A DNA stretch of 64,000 bases from Owenia fusiformis (GCA_903813345.2 CAIIXF020000003.1:2322109-2386108), one strand, 5' to 3'; numbered from the stretch's first letter, positions 1 through 13,153 are shown. The notes: generated by a model not told the origin, from the letters alone. Program-made: numbers and translations.

Positions 1-2601
1 GCTGTTTGAGTTCAAATTTTGTATCACGACATGCCCATATATCGGGACTGAATATTGATGTTGCACTATGGTAGCCAATCCGCCTTGGTCATCACCCTTG
101 AAATTTCGACATTTTATAATAGCGCATGCGCATTTGGTAACTTTATAATCCTTTAATTCTTATATTTGATTTAGTGTCTTTATACTGGATTACTAGAATC
201 TATAGGTCTTTGGGTACAACAATTACGTCCACATTGTAAATTATTTTCAGAAACCGAAATACTAAAACCCATCATACCATAGCGCATGCGCAATCGGAAA
301 CTTTATAACCCTTACCAATAGGTTATTTCGCCTGTTCAAACGCATTTATCAGGCTCTGCAGGTCGCCTTGTGTAATTTTGTTTTCAATTTGTATTTATTA
401 ATCCATAGTCTAGAGTCTTGAATAACATTTCAATTTAATTAGACAAACGATACGCTGAAAACTAAAAATGCAATGCGATCGCGGAATAGGAATACACTAA
501 TATGATTGTTGACCGCATTTCGTTCCAGGTGTTACGTTAATCCCCGGTTGTCTCATGTTATCAAACTTGCTCTCTTGTCATTGCAACATTTGCAATGGAA
601 TCTAACAAGAGAGTGCAAACTCTAAGTGTATACCCGTCATAAGAAAAACAACCCCATATATCCCAAAACTATGGTCTAACCTTAAAAGAAACAACTTCTA
701 ATACCTAAATAATAATGATTATATGATTTTTATAGCTCCTAATACAACAATAATTAAGCAGTTCTCTATCCGATTTGATAATTTAACGTCTTCACGCTGG
801 CTATAGTCGATGCAAAAATGTTAACTGATTTGGGCAGGCCTGAGTGCAAAAATGCTAAAGGATGATTACTTCAAGGATCATACTAAGTGAAATAATTTGT
901 ACAATTACTTTAACCATGAGTTTACATACAAACAGTACGTAATGTAAAATAATTCGGAATAAAACTAGATAAAGTATTCAGTTGATATGTAGACATAACC
1001 GGAACGAGGATATATACGAAAATATGTCATATTCGAAAAGCGGGCTGAATCCGAGGAATGAGCAGATCAAGATACGATCAAAATCCGGGAATTCCAGTCG
1101 GCTCGTGGATTGTGTAAGGTTTACATGGCGTGCTTTTTGATTAGACAAATTGCAAACAGACGTTATTTTATTGTCTCCGATCTGTTCTCAATTTTATTTT
1201 AATCATATGTCATAGAGATCATTCTTTATTAACGAAATAGAGATCAAATAAAAAATACGAGGCGGGTTTAAATAAGATGTGATCTAGTGAATCGCGGTCC
1301 ATTCTTCAGTGAGTTAGATAATGAAGTGTTACTATGATTACTCTTCTTCACTTTCAGTTACTTCGACCGGGTCAACGCGGACCATAGGATTATCTTAAAG
1401 GACTTCAATCTCGGTTACACCACGAGAAATTACATTCTTCAACTTTATGATATTGCTCTCCATTCACATATCGGAAAACAGTGAATTCTAATGCTTGTTA
1501 GAAACTACACCCTCGTCCAAAAGTTTGGCACTTTGAGTTTGGGCGACGCTTTTAAGTCTGTTTATTGTTTGAAGAATTTATAAAAACAATATTTTATATA
1601 ATAAGTTTTTTCTTAAATTTCCAATCTAATGTAACTCAGAATAAAAATAAAATCGAAATATAAACGGCCTCTTTGCGCTATCAATGTAGACCCAGAGTTG
1701 CTATACTTTTGTAGGGGGGTTGTATTTGCATGTATCTCATAAGAACTAAGATTGATAACAAACCCGTTCATTAGTAACGTTTATGGTCGACAATGATGCT
1801 TCATCAGTAAGTACAATGTTTCTGATGTTGCCATAAAATTCCCAACGTTTTTATTTTCTCAACTTCTTGATTTTCTGACCTCGATACTCAAGTCTTTATA
1901 TAGTGTATTGCAACGTAAGATGCTTTGATATGGTGCTAGCATTTGATTTATGGATAAATGGATATCATTTGCTATTGACCTAATAGGCTCACTACAAAAA
2001 AGTTCTATGTATTACTCATTTTCTTTCCTCAAGAAGACAGATATGGCCTGTGTTTTGTAGATTCCCACCACGTAATGTACGTACGATTTGGAAATATAGG
2101 TACCTATAGCCCTGCTTTCAATACTTAACCATTTTTTGGTTTAATTTCTCAAAGGGGGGGGGGCTTCGGGCCTGTACACGTGCGTCAGATTTGGAAATAT
2201 ACTTACCTTTAACTCAGTATTGCCCTGCAAGCAATGCTTCCCTTGTCTTAGCAGCGAGGGGGACAAAACATATTCCAATAGTTTGGTTTGGCTTCTATTA
2301 TACTCAGAGAGTAAAGGTCGAAAACGACAAAATTCTTATGACGCATCTGCATTCAACTTTTTTAAATGTGTCAGAACTTGACAAGTGAAACGTACAACTC
2401 TTCAGCCCATAAAACCATTCATTCTCAAATATTTCATTTCAGTTGACCACATTCAAGGCTGAGAGAGAAGCTATGTCTTTTGAGAATGCAATACGCCATC
2501 TATCTTTCCTATCTGAGGCTATTTCATCGTATCATCGAACCTCAATGTCCTCTATTATTATTGCGGAGTAGGTCACAGTAACCCTCTCTATTATTCCTTA
2601 T
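1..2601. other. No gene recognised; AT-rich intergenic DNA
   Basis: I see no convincing coding region here; the short open frames lack domain-like composition or splice context. Two related segments begin at about 116 and 278 and share the core AGCGCATGCGCA followed by a similar 'aactttataa' stretch, so they are an old direct duplication. A poly-G run lies near 2153-2163. The 20-base string at 2203-2222 recurs at about 2676-2695 inside the next repeat. Confidence 0.6.
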
Positions 2602-2856
2602 CACTGGCGGACCTAAAAATTTGGCCTTTTTGGTCATTACTGGGCCTCAATTGATTAATTTTATGCCGTATGCGTACCTTTAACTCAGTATTGCCAAATA
2701 CTGAAGCCAAGTTTTGAAGAAAATTGGCCTCAAATTTTCAAAACGAGGGCCCACCTTTTGGTTTTACGGGCCAAAAAGTTTTTTTGCGCTCAAACGCGGA
2801 TTTTTTTTTATTAAATCTGAAATTTGGGCCTCCCCTTGTTGGTTCCCAGATCCGCC
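2602..2856 (+). mobile_element. Diverged copy of a GGCGGA-ended short inverted-repeat element
   Basis: This starts CACTGGCGGA and ends AGATCCGCC. It shares with two better copies (38369-38702 and 62372-62689) the internal strings GGCCTTTTTGGTCATTACTG, TTTTGAAGAAAA and CTTGTTGGTTCC. A 40-odd-base segment around 2660-2705 replaces family sequence and carries a string also present at 2203-2222, suggesting a local copying event. It has no coding capacity and is non-autonomous. Target duplication is not recognisable at this copy. Confidence 0.6.
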
Positions 2857-4211
2857 ATATTTGCTATGATAGAGAGGAGGTTGCTTAATGTCATTGAGTT
2901 ATTCGATGTTTTATTTCTAATTTGTAATTCTATAAACCATAGACATAAAAATATTTTTATGTCTTTGTATGTATAAACTAACACGCATTTCGCCAATTAC
3001 CCTTTTGAAGAATTCGATTCCGCGTCTTTAATAGTTTCATCTGTGGCAGCTACGATAAGTCTTAAATCCAAAGGGTAATACATCCTCCTAAGCAGGTGTC
3101 AAGAATCCGTACCTCTTTCTTCAATATAAATATTAAGACTAGACATTTATAGTAGATTACTATATAGAATATAGCGCATACATGTATGATATACCAGTAG
3201 GCCCGTAGCCAGGATTTGCCAAGGGGGGGGGGGGGGGGGTCAGTTTTCAAAAAATTCCAGGGGGGTTCACATTTGACAATTTTGACCCAAATATGGCTAA
3301 AACCAAGTGATCAAAATGGTGAAAAACTGCATGATTTTGAAAGAATTTTTGGCTAGGGGGGGGGGGGGGGTCGGCTAGTATCTAGTTTAGTTTGAACAAA
3401 GTATTGGAGCGCGATGGTTATATTCTCGTTCATATATTCCTTGAATACTGTCGTTAGATTGTCACATAAAATGCAGTAATGGAAAATGTAATTATGTCAA
3501 AAATCTCGAGATCGTTCTATGTATTTCTGCATTACAACGATATTTTATCTTTAAATAATGTACTTATTTATATCTCTAACATATTAGGGTTATGTGCATG
3601 TAGGTTTTGGATACAGGGTTTATCTCGAGGCAGATATGTGTATTTCTCGAAGGATCGTGGTGACATTGCGAAATTAAAGGTCGTGTAGCTAAAACAATAT
3701 AAATGTCAATGTTTTAATGTAACAGTGTTACTTGCGTGACATTTAATGAATTACATATTTATTTATGAATTGAAAGTATTAATAAGTACGTGTATATCCG
3801 GTGTCCAGAATAACTTCATTTATGCCATTCCTTTGTTTTTGTTCGATTATCAATAAGATTATTCAGCTCCAAATATCTATGAAGTTCGGGACGTGACATT
3901 AAGGAATCTAGTGAGAGGTGTGTTTGAGGACAAACTTATTTAATATCTGTGGAGTAGTGTAACGTTTCAAAACGTATTGATTTCACAATGTTAGCAAATC
4001 AGTCACAATGTATCTACTTATTGCATAATTAATGATGGCAGATTTTATCTTATTCTAATATTTTTCAAGACACGCAAACGTTAAATATAGAATGACATTT
4101 TTAGGATGAATGACTGAGGAAAAACAGTAGCATATCACATGAAAAGAAGGAAAAAGATTGACACATGTAAATTATCTAATTTTCTAACGGAAACATGTTT
4201 TGTGTTTTCAG
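2857..4211. other. Intergenic; contains a poly-G-bounded repeat
   Basis: No gene is recognised. A segment at about 3202-3372 is bounded by long G runs and contains 'gtagccagg', 'ttcacatttgacaattttg' and 'tgattttgaaagaattttt'. Related sequence without the G runs lies near 27420-27545, and a weaker relative at about 46160-46310. The precursor gene ending at 4912 should have an upstream exon with a signal peptide. I could not pick one out here with confidence. Confidence 0.5.
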
Positions 4212-4912
4212 ATACCGATACAAATGAAGAAGACTATAGTTTAGACGATGTCTTCCAAGAGCTTTATAAATCGGTTACCCCGGTGAAATTCACATGTGAT
4301 AACGAGGCTGACCGGAAGTGTGAAAATGGCGGAACGGGGCCCAGCTGGAACGAGGAAGATAACACGTGCATTTGTCTCTGCAATGACGGATTTACCGGTC
4401 CACAGTGCAGTGATTCAAAAAACCCGGTTGAAGCGTCCGAAGAAGTTGCCAAAAGAGAAAATGTCTGGTTCCACCCGTTCATGAGAGATGGCGAAAAAAG
4501 AGCGGCAAACGTCTGGTTCAATCCACTCATGCGAAACGGTGAAAAACGTGATGGAAATCTATGGTTCCATCCACTGATGAGGGAGGCACAGAAAAAGGCG
4601 CCGGGAGTTTGGTTTAATCCGCTTATGCGTAGTGGGAAAAAGCGTGCCGCAAATGTTTGGTTCAACCCATTGTTGCGTAACCAAGCAATTAGACGTCGAT
4701 CTGGTAACATCTGGTTCAACCCGTTGCTAAGGAACAATGAGAAAAAACGCGCTAACGTTTGGTTCAACCCTCTCCTGAGGCACAACAGGGGTGATGAAGA
4801 GACTTTGAAAGATGACAAACGCAGAGCTAACGTTTGGTTTAACCCCCTTATGAGACAATACAAGAGGGCTAATGTTTGGTTTAACCCGTTGCTACGCAGC
4901 AATGGTGAATAA
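4212..4912 (+). CDS. EGF-like module plus nine-copy peptide precursor, last coding exon (partial gene)
   Basis: This is the 3' exon of a probable secreted peptide precursor. A splice acceptor (tgtgttttcag) ends at 4211. The open frame runs back to 4139, but that lead has no signal peptide, so a leader exon is expected upstream. An acidic segment is followed by one EGF-like module with six cysteines (spacing C-x7-C-x15-C-x-C-x-C-x8-C, including NGG and GFTGPQC). The rest is nine copies of a core N-[VLI]-W-F-[NH]-P-[LF]-[LM]-R (one copy has G for the first N), separated by KR, KK, KKR, RRR or KRR convertase sites and short acidic or amide-rich linkers. Only the SGKKR copy has a Gly placed for C-terminal amidation, which is unusual for a neuropeptide precursor. 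Possible poly(A) signals lie at 5116 and 5208. I do not recognise the peptide family, and a structural repeat protein is the alternative. Precursor architecture is clear; function is inferred. Confidence 0.8.
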
Positions 4913-6118
4913 CCAATAATCTAAGGAGGATGACTCCCAACGATGACGTGCTTCTATTGTCATGACAACATAATGGTTGTTGTTTTGTTGTCAAGTTGGA
5001 AGTCACACTCGGTTAGAAACTCAATACTCAAACATCCATCCATTAGTAAAGATTCATATCCTTTCATTTTGTTCTTTTAACATTCCAGAGACTAAATCAT
5101 ATCATAATTCCTCATAATAAATGTTTGAATTCTATAAATAGATAATCATAAATAACTGAACACACGCCAATGTTAATTTAAAAATCCTTTTGTGATTATG
5201 TACCAGAAATAAAAGCACGATGGAAATCTTAAAAATTCTTTTTCAATTTTCCGCTTTGCATACATTGTCTACACGCCGACTATTGTGTCAGTCGTGTATT
5301 TAGCCCAATGAACTTGGTTTATTACCACTGGATTTACTCTGTTTCACGAAGGGCCCCTTGTATTACATCATGGATCAATCGACAAGGCATAGACAGGTCA
5401 AAATGTCTCCACGTGGGAGGTTAAGCGAACGAGTATGTACGTGCACGTATAATATTATGATTCAGTGAATAACTGTCCCCTTCGCCTCAAGTTTTTCCAG
5501 GGATTATGCATATTTAATTTTACAAGTTACGAAGGAGTGAAATAATCCCAGAAGTCTATAATTGTTCACGTACGAGTTCTCTGAAGTTAAACCTCTAAAT
5601 TAGAGAGAGAAAAATAAGCTAAACATAAGTTCTTAAATTCGTTGTCATAGTAATCTCTGAAGATATATTTTATTCATACAACATGCATATGTGACAACTG
5701 TATGCATTTGATCATGACAACTAAAGGTATCAATGAGCAAAATGTTAGAAATGCTGTTCAGCCCACTAATATTGTCGCCATGGTAACATATATTGTCTTA
5801 TGAACACTCTTGGAACAACTCGCTACTAATCTTATGAAATTCAATCTAATCTAGCCTGTACTTCTCCAAGTACATGTTAGCTCTATAGTAACGCTATGTT
5901 GCCAAGCTGTCACTACCGAGTTGTTATCATTGTAACATCCATTACAAAATTAGAAATAAATAGAGATGATGAAGATTACACAATTTTAATTTTATCCTAT
6001 ATTGTGACGATCGAATCTACATGTAGTCCCAACTATGCCCATGTGGGGGTCGGCATTCCGAATTCATTGGACAAAGACGATTTATTACTAGAAAAAAGTA
6101 AGAAAATATATCTTTAAT
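4913..6118. other. 3' UTR of the peptide precursor, then intergenic DNA
   Basis: AATAAA signals at 5116-5121 and 5208-5213 are likely ends of the precursor transcript. Beyond them I see no gene; the short frame at 5896-6117 has no recognisable features. Confidence 0.5.
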
Positions 6119-6274
6119 GCCTCAGTCACATTTGATCTACGGCAACCGTGCGGCGGTCGTAGCTTCCTAAAATCGAGAGAAAAATGCAAGATAAAATAAG
6201 GATAAGCAGTACGATGTGATGTCTATATCGATTTTGTGAAGCCACTGCCACCGTAGCGCAAATGTGACTGAGCC
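6119..6274. mobile_element. 156-bp inverted-repeat element (MITE)
   Basis: The left end reads GCCTCAGTCACATTTG and the right end CAAATGTGACTGAGCC in inverted form. The similarity continues inward through CTACGG. It has no coding capacity. The short size and terminal inverted repeats fit a miniature DNA element. Confidence 0.65.
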
Positions 6275-7254
6275 TGTATTCGCAAACTTTCGGATGACGG
6301 CTACCGGATAAACCTATTATTTTATGACCAACTCATTTAAATATGAATAGAACCTGCCATGAATAGAACCTGTTCCATTCATATTTAACTAGATAAAATG
6401 TTTAACATAACTATAACGAAAGTATCCATACACAACGTAGGATTATCGAAATTGCCATATTAATTTCAATATTCTTTTTTATCGATAGATATAAAAAAAA
6501 ACTGTTCAACTCCTGTAGAAAAAACTTGGGCCAACGGATCAGGAGTAAAAAAGCTAACCCAAGCAAAGCTAATCATTCAGTCGTCCGGCATGATTTTTAT
6601 GTCATATTTGGCACAGTTGAAACTTGTTAAATGTACTCTTCCTACCCACCCTGTGGTAAGCTTAGTGCCATTTTGTTAGTTTTTCTTTTGGACCTGGATC
6701 TTCCTGCTCTGCACAGGCCCCACCTACACTACAACCTAACCCAGCTGCAAGAGACACAGCCTTATCCATAACTCCCACAACCAAACTCAAGGTTGTGTAA
6801 CATACTTTGTGCAAAGCGTAATACTGTCTTGGCGCCCAACCCATTTAGCGCCCCCCAGCTATATACTCACGCTTGATGCTGCTGCTTACATACCACTAAC
6901 CATGTACCGTGGCCCGAACTAACTGCCCTATATGTCTAGCTTCTCTGCCAAACTTCTGCTTGTAGTGTGTCTATCCAGCAAGAGGAACATGTTAGATAAT
7001 TAGTCTATAAGCTTAGATTAGAAATACTAAAAAGAATGTAATAATTCATTATTTGCAGATGTAGTATAATCTGATAACTGTCTGTTTTAGCATTGTAAGT
7101 GTGTACTTATGTAAGTTGTGCCAACTTGTGTATATGTCATGTTTTGTCCTGTCTGTACTAAATATGCAAATGCATGTACGTATGTAATGTAAGGCTTAAC
7201 TTTGCTTAAAGTCTACATATTTTGCTGGTACTGTATGTAACATAACATAGTCTA
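6275..7254. other. Intergenic and probable LINE 5' untranslated region
   Basis: No gene is seen. The 5' boundary of the LINE whose ORF1 starts at 7255 could not be fixed; part of this stretch is likely its 5' UTR and internal promoter. Confidence 0.4.
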
Positions 7255-8501
7255 ATGACGTCAAGATACAATACAAGGTCAAGGAAATCAGAAGTACCAG
7301 CTACTAAGGAGGAAGCAGCACCAAAACCTAAACGAGGGAGAAAAACTAAAAACCCTGCTAGCGCTTTAGTTAAGCTAAAAACTAACAAAGACTCATGCCC
7401 CTGTAAATGCTTTAACTCCACAAAGGAAGCAGACCTGGAAGCTGAACAAGAGTGGATTCAGTGCGATTACTGCAAACAATGGTGGCACACTCATTGTGCT
7501 AATATAGATGCCAACCAAGTAGAAAATTGCTTTAAATGTTCTATATGTGTCATTAACCACTTACAAAACCCACCTCCCCCCAAGTAGTTACAACAATAAA
7601 AGCTAAATATGTTAAACAATCCTCATCAGTAAGGCAAGATAAACCTAGCTTTAAACATCTACAACAGGAAAATAACAGTTCAGCTAATGCTGTAGAAAAT
7701 ACAGCACATGAAAAACATAACTCTGACCACAAAAGGTGGAGAGATAAAAATTCTGACGAGCTTATTAAAGAAAACATTGTCATAATTGACAACATCAATA
7801 AACCAAACAACTTTATAAATAGCTCTGATATAAAACGTGAAATTTACAAGTACAAACCAAATGTAAATATTGCTTACACATATATGCTACCTAGGGGCGG
7901 AATTGCAGTACACACAGAAACTGCAGAACACAAGGAATCCCTCCTTCAGGACGACTGGAGTCCCGGTGCCTTTGATGGGAGCAAGCTAAACATCCACGAA
8001 CCAGGACCTCAACCCACATGCGTTCTAAAAAACGTGAGATGTAATCTGGATGAGACAGGTATAACTGAGATCATCGCCAATACAACAGGTGTAACAGTAG
8101 ACGTAAGAAGACTTCACTACACTGATACAGGTAAAGCACTGCCAATTGTGAATATCAAATGTAAATCATACAAGGATCTCAAAACAATTTTTGAATCCAA
8201 AATCGTATTTGAGGGAACAACTTGGATCATAAAACCCCACCACAGTGCAAAATTCAAGGTCACACGTTGTTTCAATTGCCAGCGCTACGGTCACGTAGCC
8301 AAAAGCTGTTCTTTTGTCAAAAGGTGCAAATGTGGAAACCCTGGAAATCATGACCCTATTTCTGATTCTTGCAGCAACTCTTGTTGTAACTGTGGGGGCA
8401 CACATAAGGCAAACTCCAACCAATGCCCCATGTTCATTCAACACAAAACCAGACTGCAAAACAGAATATCTCAACATGAAAATAAATCAAGCGAATGTTA
8501 G
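7255..8501 (+). pseudogene. LINE ORF1: PHD finger plus CCHC zinc knuckles, frameshifted
   Basis: ORF1 of the retrotransposon should make a nucleic-acid-binding chaperone for the RNP. The N-terminal basic region is followed by a PHD-type finger (CPCKC, then CDYCKQWWHTHC, then CFKCSIC). The first frame stops at 7587. In the next frame, coding-like sequence continues without a stop from about 7580 to 8501, so one base has been gained or lost at the C run near 7574-7581. The C-terminal part has CFNCQRYGHVAKSC and two more Cys/His clusters (CKCG..., CCNCGGTHKANSNQC), as in LINE ORF1 proteins. It overlaps the ORF2 start at 8476 by 26 bases. A PHD finger in ORF1 occurs in several RNase H-bearing LINE groups; its role there is not established by this sequence. 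Confidence 0.8.
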
Positions 8502-11500
8502 ATCCATTAACACATCTGCTAAATACATTCAGAACATTACGCATGAAAATGTAAAAATATGGTGCCTTACTGAAATTTGGCACCCAGATTTCAAAAAACT
8601 CAACATTCTAAAAAATTGGTCATGGGTCAAAACGGAGAGAACCAACAGGCAGGGTGGGGGGTCAGCAGTGGTGGTGGCTCCAGACATCAAAATGGTAAAA
8701 CATCCAGATCTTATGATCAAAAATCTCGAAACGTCATGGGCAAATATCTATGCTGGCAATGTACACTTTACCTTATGTTCCGCATACATACCTCCAGATG
8801 ATGAGGAGGCAATGAAAACCTTCATAATAGTCGCTGAGAAAGCACTAAATGAAAGCCTCCCTGTCGTCTTCACGGGGGATTTTAATGCGAAACATATGAT
8901 GTGGGGGTGCAAAAACAATAATGCTTTAGGCAACATATTGGTGGGCTTTATAAATAGTCATGGTCTCACTATCTTAAAGTCCCCGTCTAAAGTTTGAAAA
9001 TATTTTTTTATCATTCATTTACTATTTGTCAGGACTTAAAAAGTGATTTTAGAGATTTTTGAACAAAAAAATTATTTTGAAAAAAAGTTGTGAGCATTTC
9101 ATTTCTCAAATATTCAAATTTCCCGCCATTTTTCAAAAAAAGTTGAAATTTCTTAATCATCAAATATTTCTTAGTGCATTTCAAAAAAGATTATATTTTT
9201 AACACCAATGCAAAGATTGAACAAAAGACACACTATTTCAATAATAAAATGTCATATTTAATGGGCCACTTCAATGTTTTAGCTTATCAAAAATATTTTG
9301 AAACATTAGTGATGTCACTAAGGTAACAAAAACTTTTTGAAAAAAATTGAATTTTTTTTTTCGATGTCAATCTTTTCTAAATATGCTAGACTTTCATAAA
9401 AACCAATGTTGATTGTCTAACCAGGTTAAAAGGAAGAATAAATTATGTTTTAGATATCATTGTACCATTGGTTTCTATGAGAACTAAAATTTTGAAATGC
9501 ATTTTTCTCAGAACCATTTTCATGCACTGATAAGTTCATTTCTCACTTGTTTATCAACCGATTTTCTTAATTTTTTCGGCAAAAAACATGGGAGGATGTA
9601 TGCTATGCATTGGTATGAATTGTGGCTAATTTGAAGATATGAGTGACCTCTAAAAGTTGGTTTTAAATAAATTCACAAATTTTGGAACAAAAAGTCTATC
9701 AAAAACCACTTTTTGAAATTAAAAAAAAAAGTTTCACATATCACACTTTGATAACATTGGGTAAGACTACAATATAAGCCAAAGTGGTTTAAACTTTACA
9801 TGGGGCCTTTAAATGATAACACACCAACTAGAGACACCTCCATCATCGACCTCACAATCTGTAGCAACTCTCTCAGACACAAGATCAATGATTGGCATGT
9901 AGATAGTGAAATTTTTCTCAACACTGATCATAAATTAATACAATTCAGTATAGGGGAACTTCCTAAAGCAGAATGTAAGGAATATTGGGATTTCAAAGGT
10001 GCAAACTGGAACGCTTTTACCCATGAATGTAATAACCTATTTTCAATATATCTTACAGCAAGCAACCAGGAAGGGCACTCTAGTGAATCCACAGTAGATG
10101 CAGACTACAGGGAAATCTGCAGACTCATACAGTTAGCCTCTGAGACCACTCTAAATAAGAAGAGGGTAAACAAGCATAGTAAGGGATGGTGGTGCAGGGA
10201 ACTAACGAGCATGGTTAAAACTTTAAGAAAAGCGAAAAGAAAGTTAAATGCTCGGTACGACCCTGCTAACTACCAAGCCTATGTAAAAAGTGTAGACAAA
10301 TTTCAAGAATTGACTGAAAGCTATAAAAATAGCTATTGGGCAAGAATGTTCAGCCAACTTGATAGAAATGGTAATGACAATGCCCTTTGGAGGATTGTCA
10401 ATAGGTATAATTCAGGACAAAACATAAAGAAAACAGTTCAACCAATTGTAAAAAATGGCACAACAGCAGTAACTGATGAAGATATATCAAATGTACTCCT
10501 GGCCAAATATGGCAAGGAAGATTTAGATGTAAAATTAGATGTAGTGTGGTATAATAGCATAATGAGCAGATACAATTTTATAGTTGATTCTGAAAAACAC
10601 AATATCAAATCGGCTCAATATGACAATCAGTGTGAAATTGTGAATGGCGAGATCCACCTAAATGAGGTCAAAAGAGCAATTGATAACATGGCCAAGGCCT
10701 CGGCTCCCAGTCCAAGAGAAAAAATACACAATTTAACAATCAAAAAAGGGGGAATTAACATGATCTCTGCCATCCACAAACTCATACAGAAATGTTGGTG
10801 TAAAGGCACATTACCAAAAGAGTTTACCATTGACCCTAAATTCACATTGCACAAACCCGACAAAGAAACATACAACGATGATGGCTCATATAGGCCAATT
10901 ACACTCGAATCTGTCATTGGTAAGATCTATGAAAGGGTTACAAATGGTAGACTAAATTGGTTAGCTGAGGTAAACCACATGTTATCTTCTTTCCAGGATG
11001 CGTACAGAACGGGAAGAACCTGCACGACCAACCTAATTAGACTGGTACAAGATATCCAAGTAGGATGGAACAACCAGCTAATTACAGTGGCTGTAACAGT
11101 AGATTATTCGTCCTGTTTTGAACGCATTTGGAGGGAGGGGTTGATAGTTAAACTTTTCGACAAGGGTATCAAGGGTAGACTCTTGATATACATAGCTGAG
11201 TATCTTAGCAATAGGGCCTACACTTTGACAGTCAACAATCATACAACTGAGCTCAAAAAGTCACACGTAGGAATCCCTCAAGGGGCCGTGATTTCTCCGA
11301 CACTCTGTAACTTGTACACAGCGGATGCTCTGGCGAAAATAAAATCGCAACATGGGGAATACGCAGATGATGCAATTATATGGTGCAGCGGTAAGACTAT
11401 AGCTGAAGTCGAAAAAACAGTAAATGAGGATTTGGAACATTTGGCCAGATGGTGCTCGCACTGGAACATGGACATAGCAACAAATAAAACAAAAGTGCTT

Positions 11501-13153
11501 GTATTTACACCTCAAGGGTCAATAGAACCAAATGTATCAATATACTTCAAAAACTCAAAACTTGAAGTAGTACCTCAAACTAAAGTGCTCGGCGTCACTA
11601 TAGATAACAAATTAAAGTTCATCTCGCACATAGAGGAAAGGCAAAGGAAGGGCTTCGGGGCTCTTAAACGTATTGCTGACTTTGCGAATGCAAACATCGG
11701 TTGCAAACAAGAGACCTTTACTAAACTGTATAAATCTTTAGTCAGGCCCAACCTGGAATACGGCAGCAGTGTGATAGCCACATCCACAACCAAAGCAGCA
11801 GAAGCCTACAACTCGGTTCAAAGACAGGCACTTCTCAAAGCAACTGGCTGTCTGCACTCAACCAGTACAGAAACGCTAGAGGCGATCACAAATTGTGTGC
11901 CCATCTATACGTTGCTCCGAGCAAGACAAGCTCAAGAACACATCAGAATTCTTATGAAACATGAATCTGAACCGATTCTAGCAGAATTCAAACTCTGGAA
12001 AGCTAATCGCAAACCAGAGAAATGTGTCTCTAATTTTAACATACTGCTATCTAGGACACGGGAATTTGGTAAATCCCTACTCCAAACGCCTCTGGACAAA
12101 GCGTACTCAAATTCAGACTGGTGTCCTTTCTCACCTCTCGGAATACAACTTGACCTTGAAGACTTCACAAGCTCAAAGAGCGCCCAAACTACAAGAATTC
12201 AACAGATTCTACAGAAGATCCCAGTTGATGACACAGTGGTCTTCACGGATGGATCCACACTTGGCAATCCGGGCCCCACTGGATCAGCAGCAATAGTCTA
12301 CGTGGAAGGTCTTGCAGCTGACCCGGTTTGTTTAAATAAACCCATCTCAGCAAAAGGCAACAACTTTATAGCTGAAATTTATGCTTTACTGTTAGGTCTA
12401 GACTTCATACAGGAAATAAACACCAGCCAAAATATATGGCTATTCTGTGATTGCCAACCTGCAATAACCTCTGCTTTTATCTCTGAACACCCAGAAGGTC
12501 ATGTTGAACTGATAAAAAAGATTCGACAACTGTGTGTTAAGATCAAAGATCAAAACAAATGTATAAACTGTCACTGGGTCCCAGGTCATGTAAATATCCA
12601 TGGCAATGAATTAGCAGATAAACACGCAAAAAAAGCAACTAGTTTGGCAGAACAACTTGAGTTTAACACAACCTCTGTTACAAAAAGTGAGGCTTATAAT
12701 GTAGTTCACAAATCCATTAAAAACAAATGGCAAAGGCAATACTCCAACTCTAAAAAAGTTCGGGCCATACAACAGGTTATCACAAAGATTGGATCCAACA
12801 ACCCCCCAGAATCTTCCAATCGCAAGATATCCTGTATTGTCAACCAACTAATTAGTGGACATACCCAACTCAATAGCCACCAAGCCAAAATCAACCCAAA
12901 CATTACATCAAATCTCTGTGAGTACTGCAATAAACCAGAAACTGTCGACCACTATATTAATACATGTGGTCTCTTTGAGCTGGAAAGACAAGAGCTCTAC
13001 TCGAAAGTTGACAATATACTCCTAGGAGAAAATACAAATCCACTACTGGATCTACAGACTCTAAGTGGTCGTAACATAAACCTGTCACAATCAACAAACA
13101 GGACAATATTTCATGCCTTTTGCAATTACATTAGGCAAACCAGGAGATTTTAA
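8476..13153 (+). pseudogene. LINE ORF2: endonuclease-reverse transcriptase-RNase H, split by an 831-bp insertion
   Basis: The start MKINQANVRSIN opens an exonuclease/endonuclease/phosphatase domain with LTEIW, CSAYIPPDD and GDFNAKHMMWG. The frame is cut at 8977 by the element 8978-9808 and resumes in the same frame at 9809 with DTSIIDLTIC and TDHKLI, the rest of the endonuclease. The RT domain follows (GIPQGAVISPTLCNLY; catalytic YADD at 11360-11371). RNase H follows (FTDGST at 12242; AEIYALLLGLD; DCQPA; HWVPGHVNIHGNELAD). A C-terminal CEYCNKPETVDHYINTC zinc-knuckle-like motif ends the protein. All catalytic residues I can check are present. The later segment, 9800-13153, is one uninterrupted frame. 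Confidence 0.88.
8978..9808 (+). mobile_element. 831-bp TTAA-target DNA element, copy 1 (inside LINE ORF2)
   Basis: It is flanked by TTAA at 8974-8977 and 9809-9812. Removing the element plus one TTAA restores an unbroken LINE reading frame, which proves both borders. Ends are AGTCCCCGTCTAAAGTTT and, inverted, AGGCCCCATGTAAAGTTT. There is no long open frame, so it is non-autonomous. TTAA duplication is used by piggyBac and Kolobok elements; which one is undecided from these ends. The second copy at 57690-58520 is in the opposite orientation and of exactly the same length. Confidence 0.9.

Noticed and set aside
4264-4902. 212-codon minus-strand frame opposite the peptide precursor
   Set aside because: Its GLNQT repeat is the reverse complement of the WFNPL repeat; the plus-strand exon has an acceptor, an EGF module and convertase sites.
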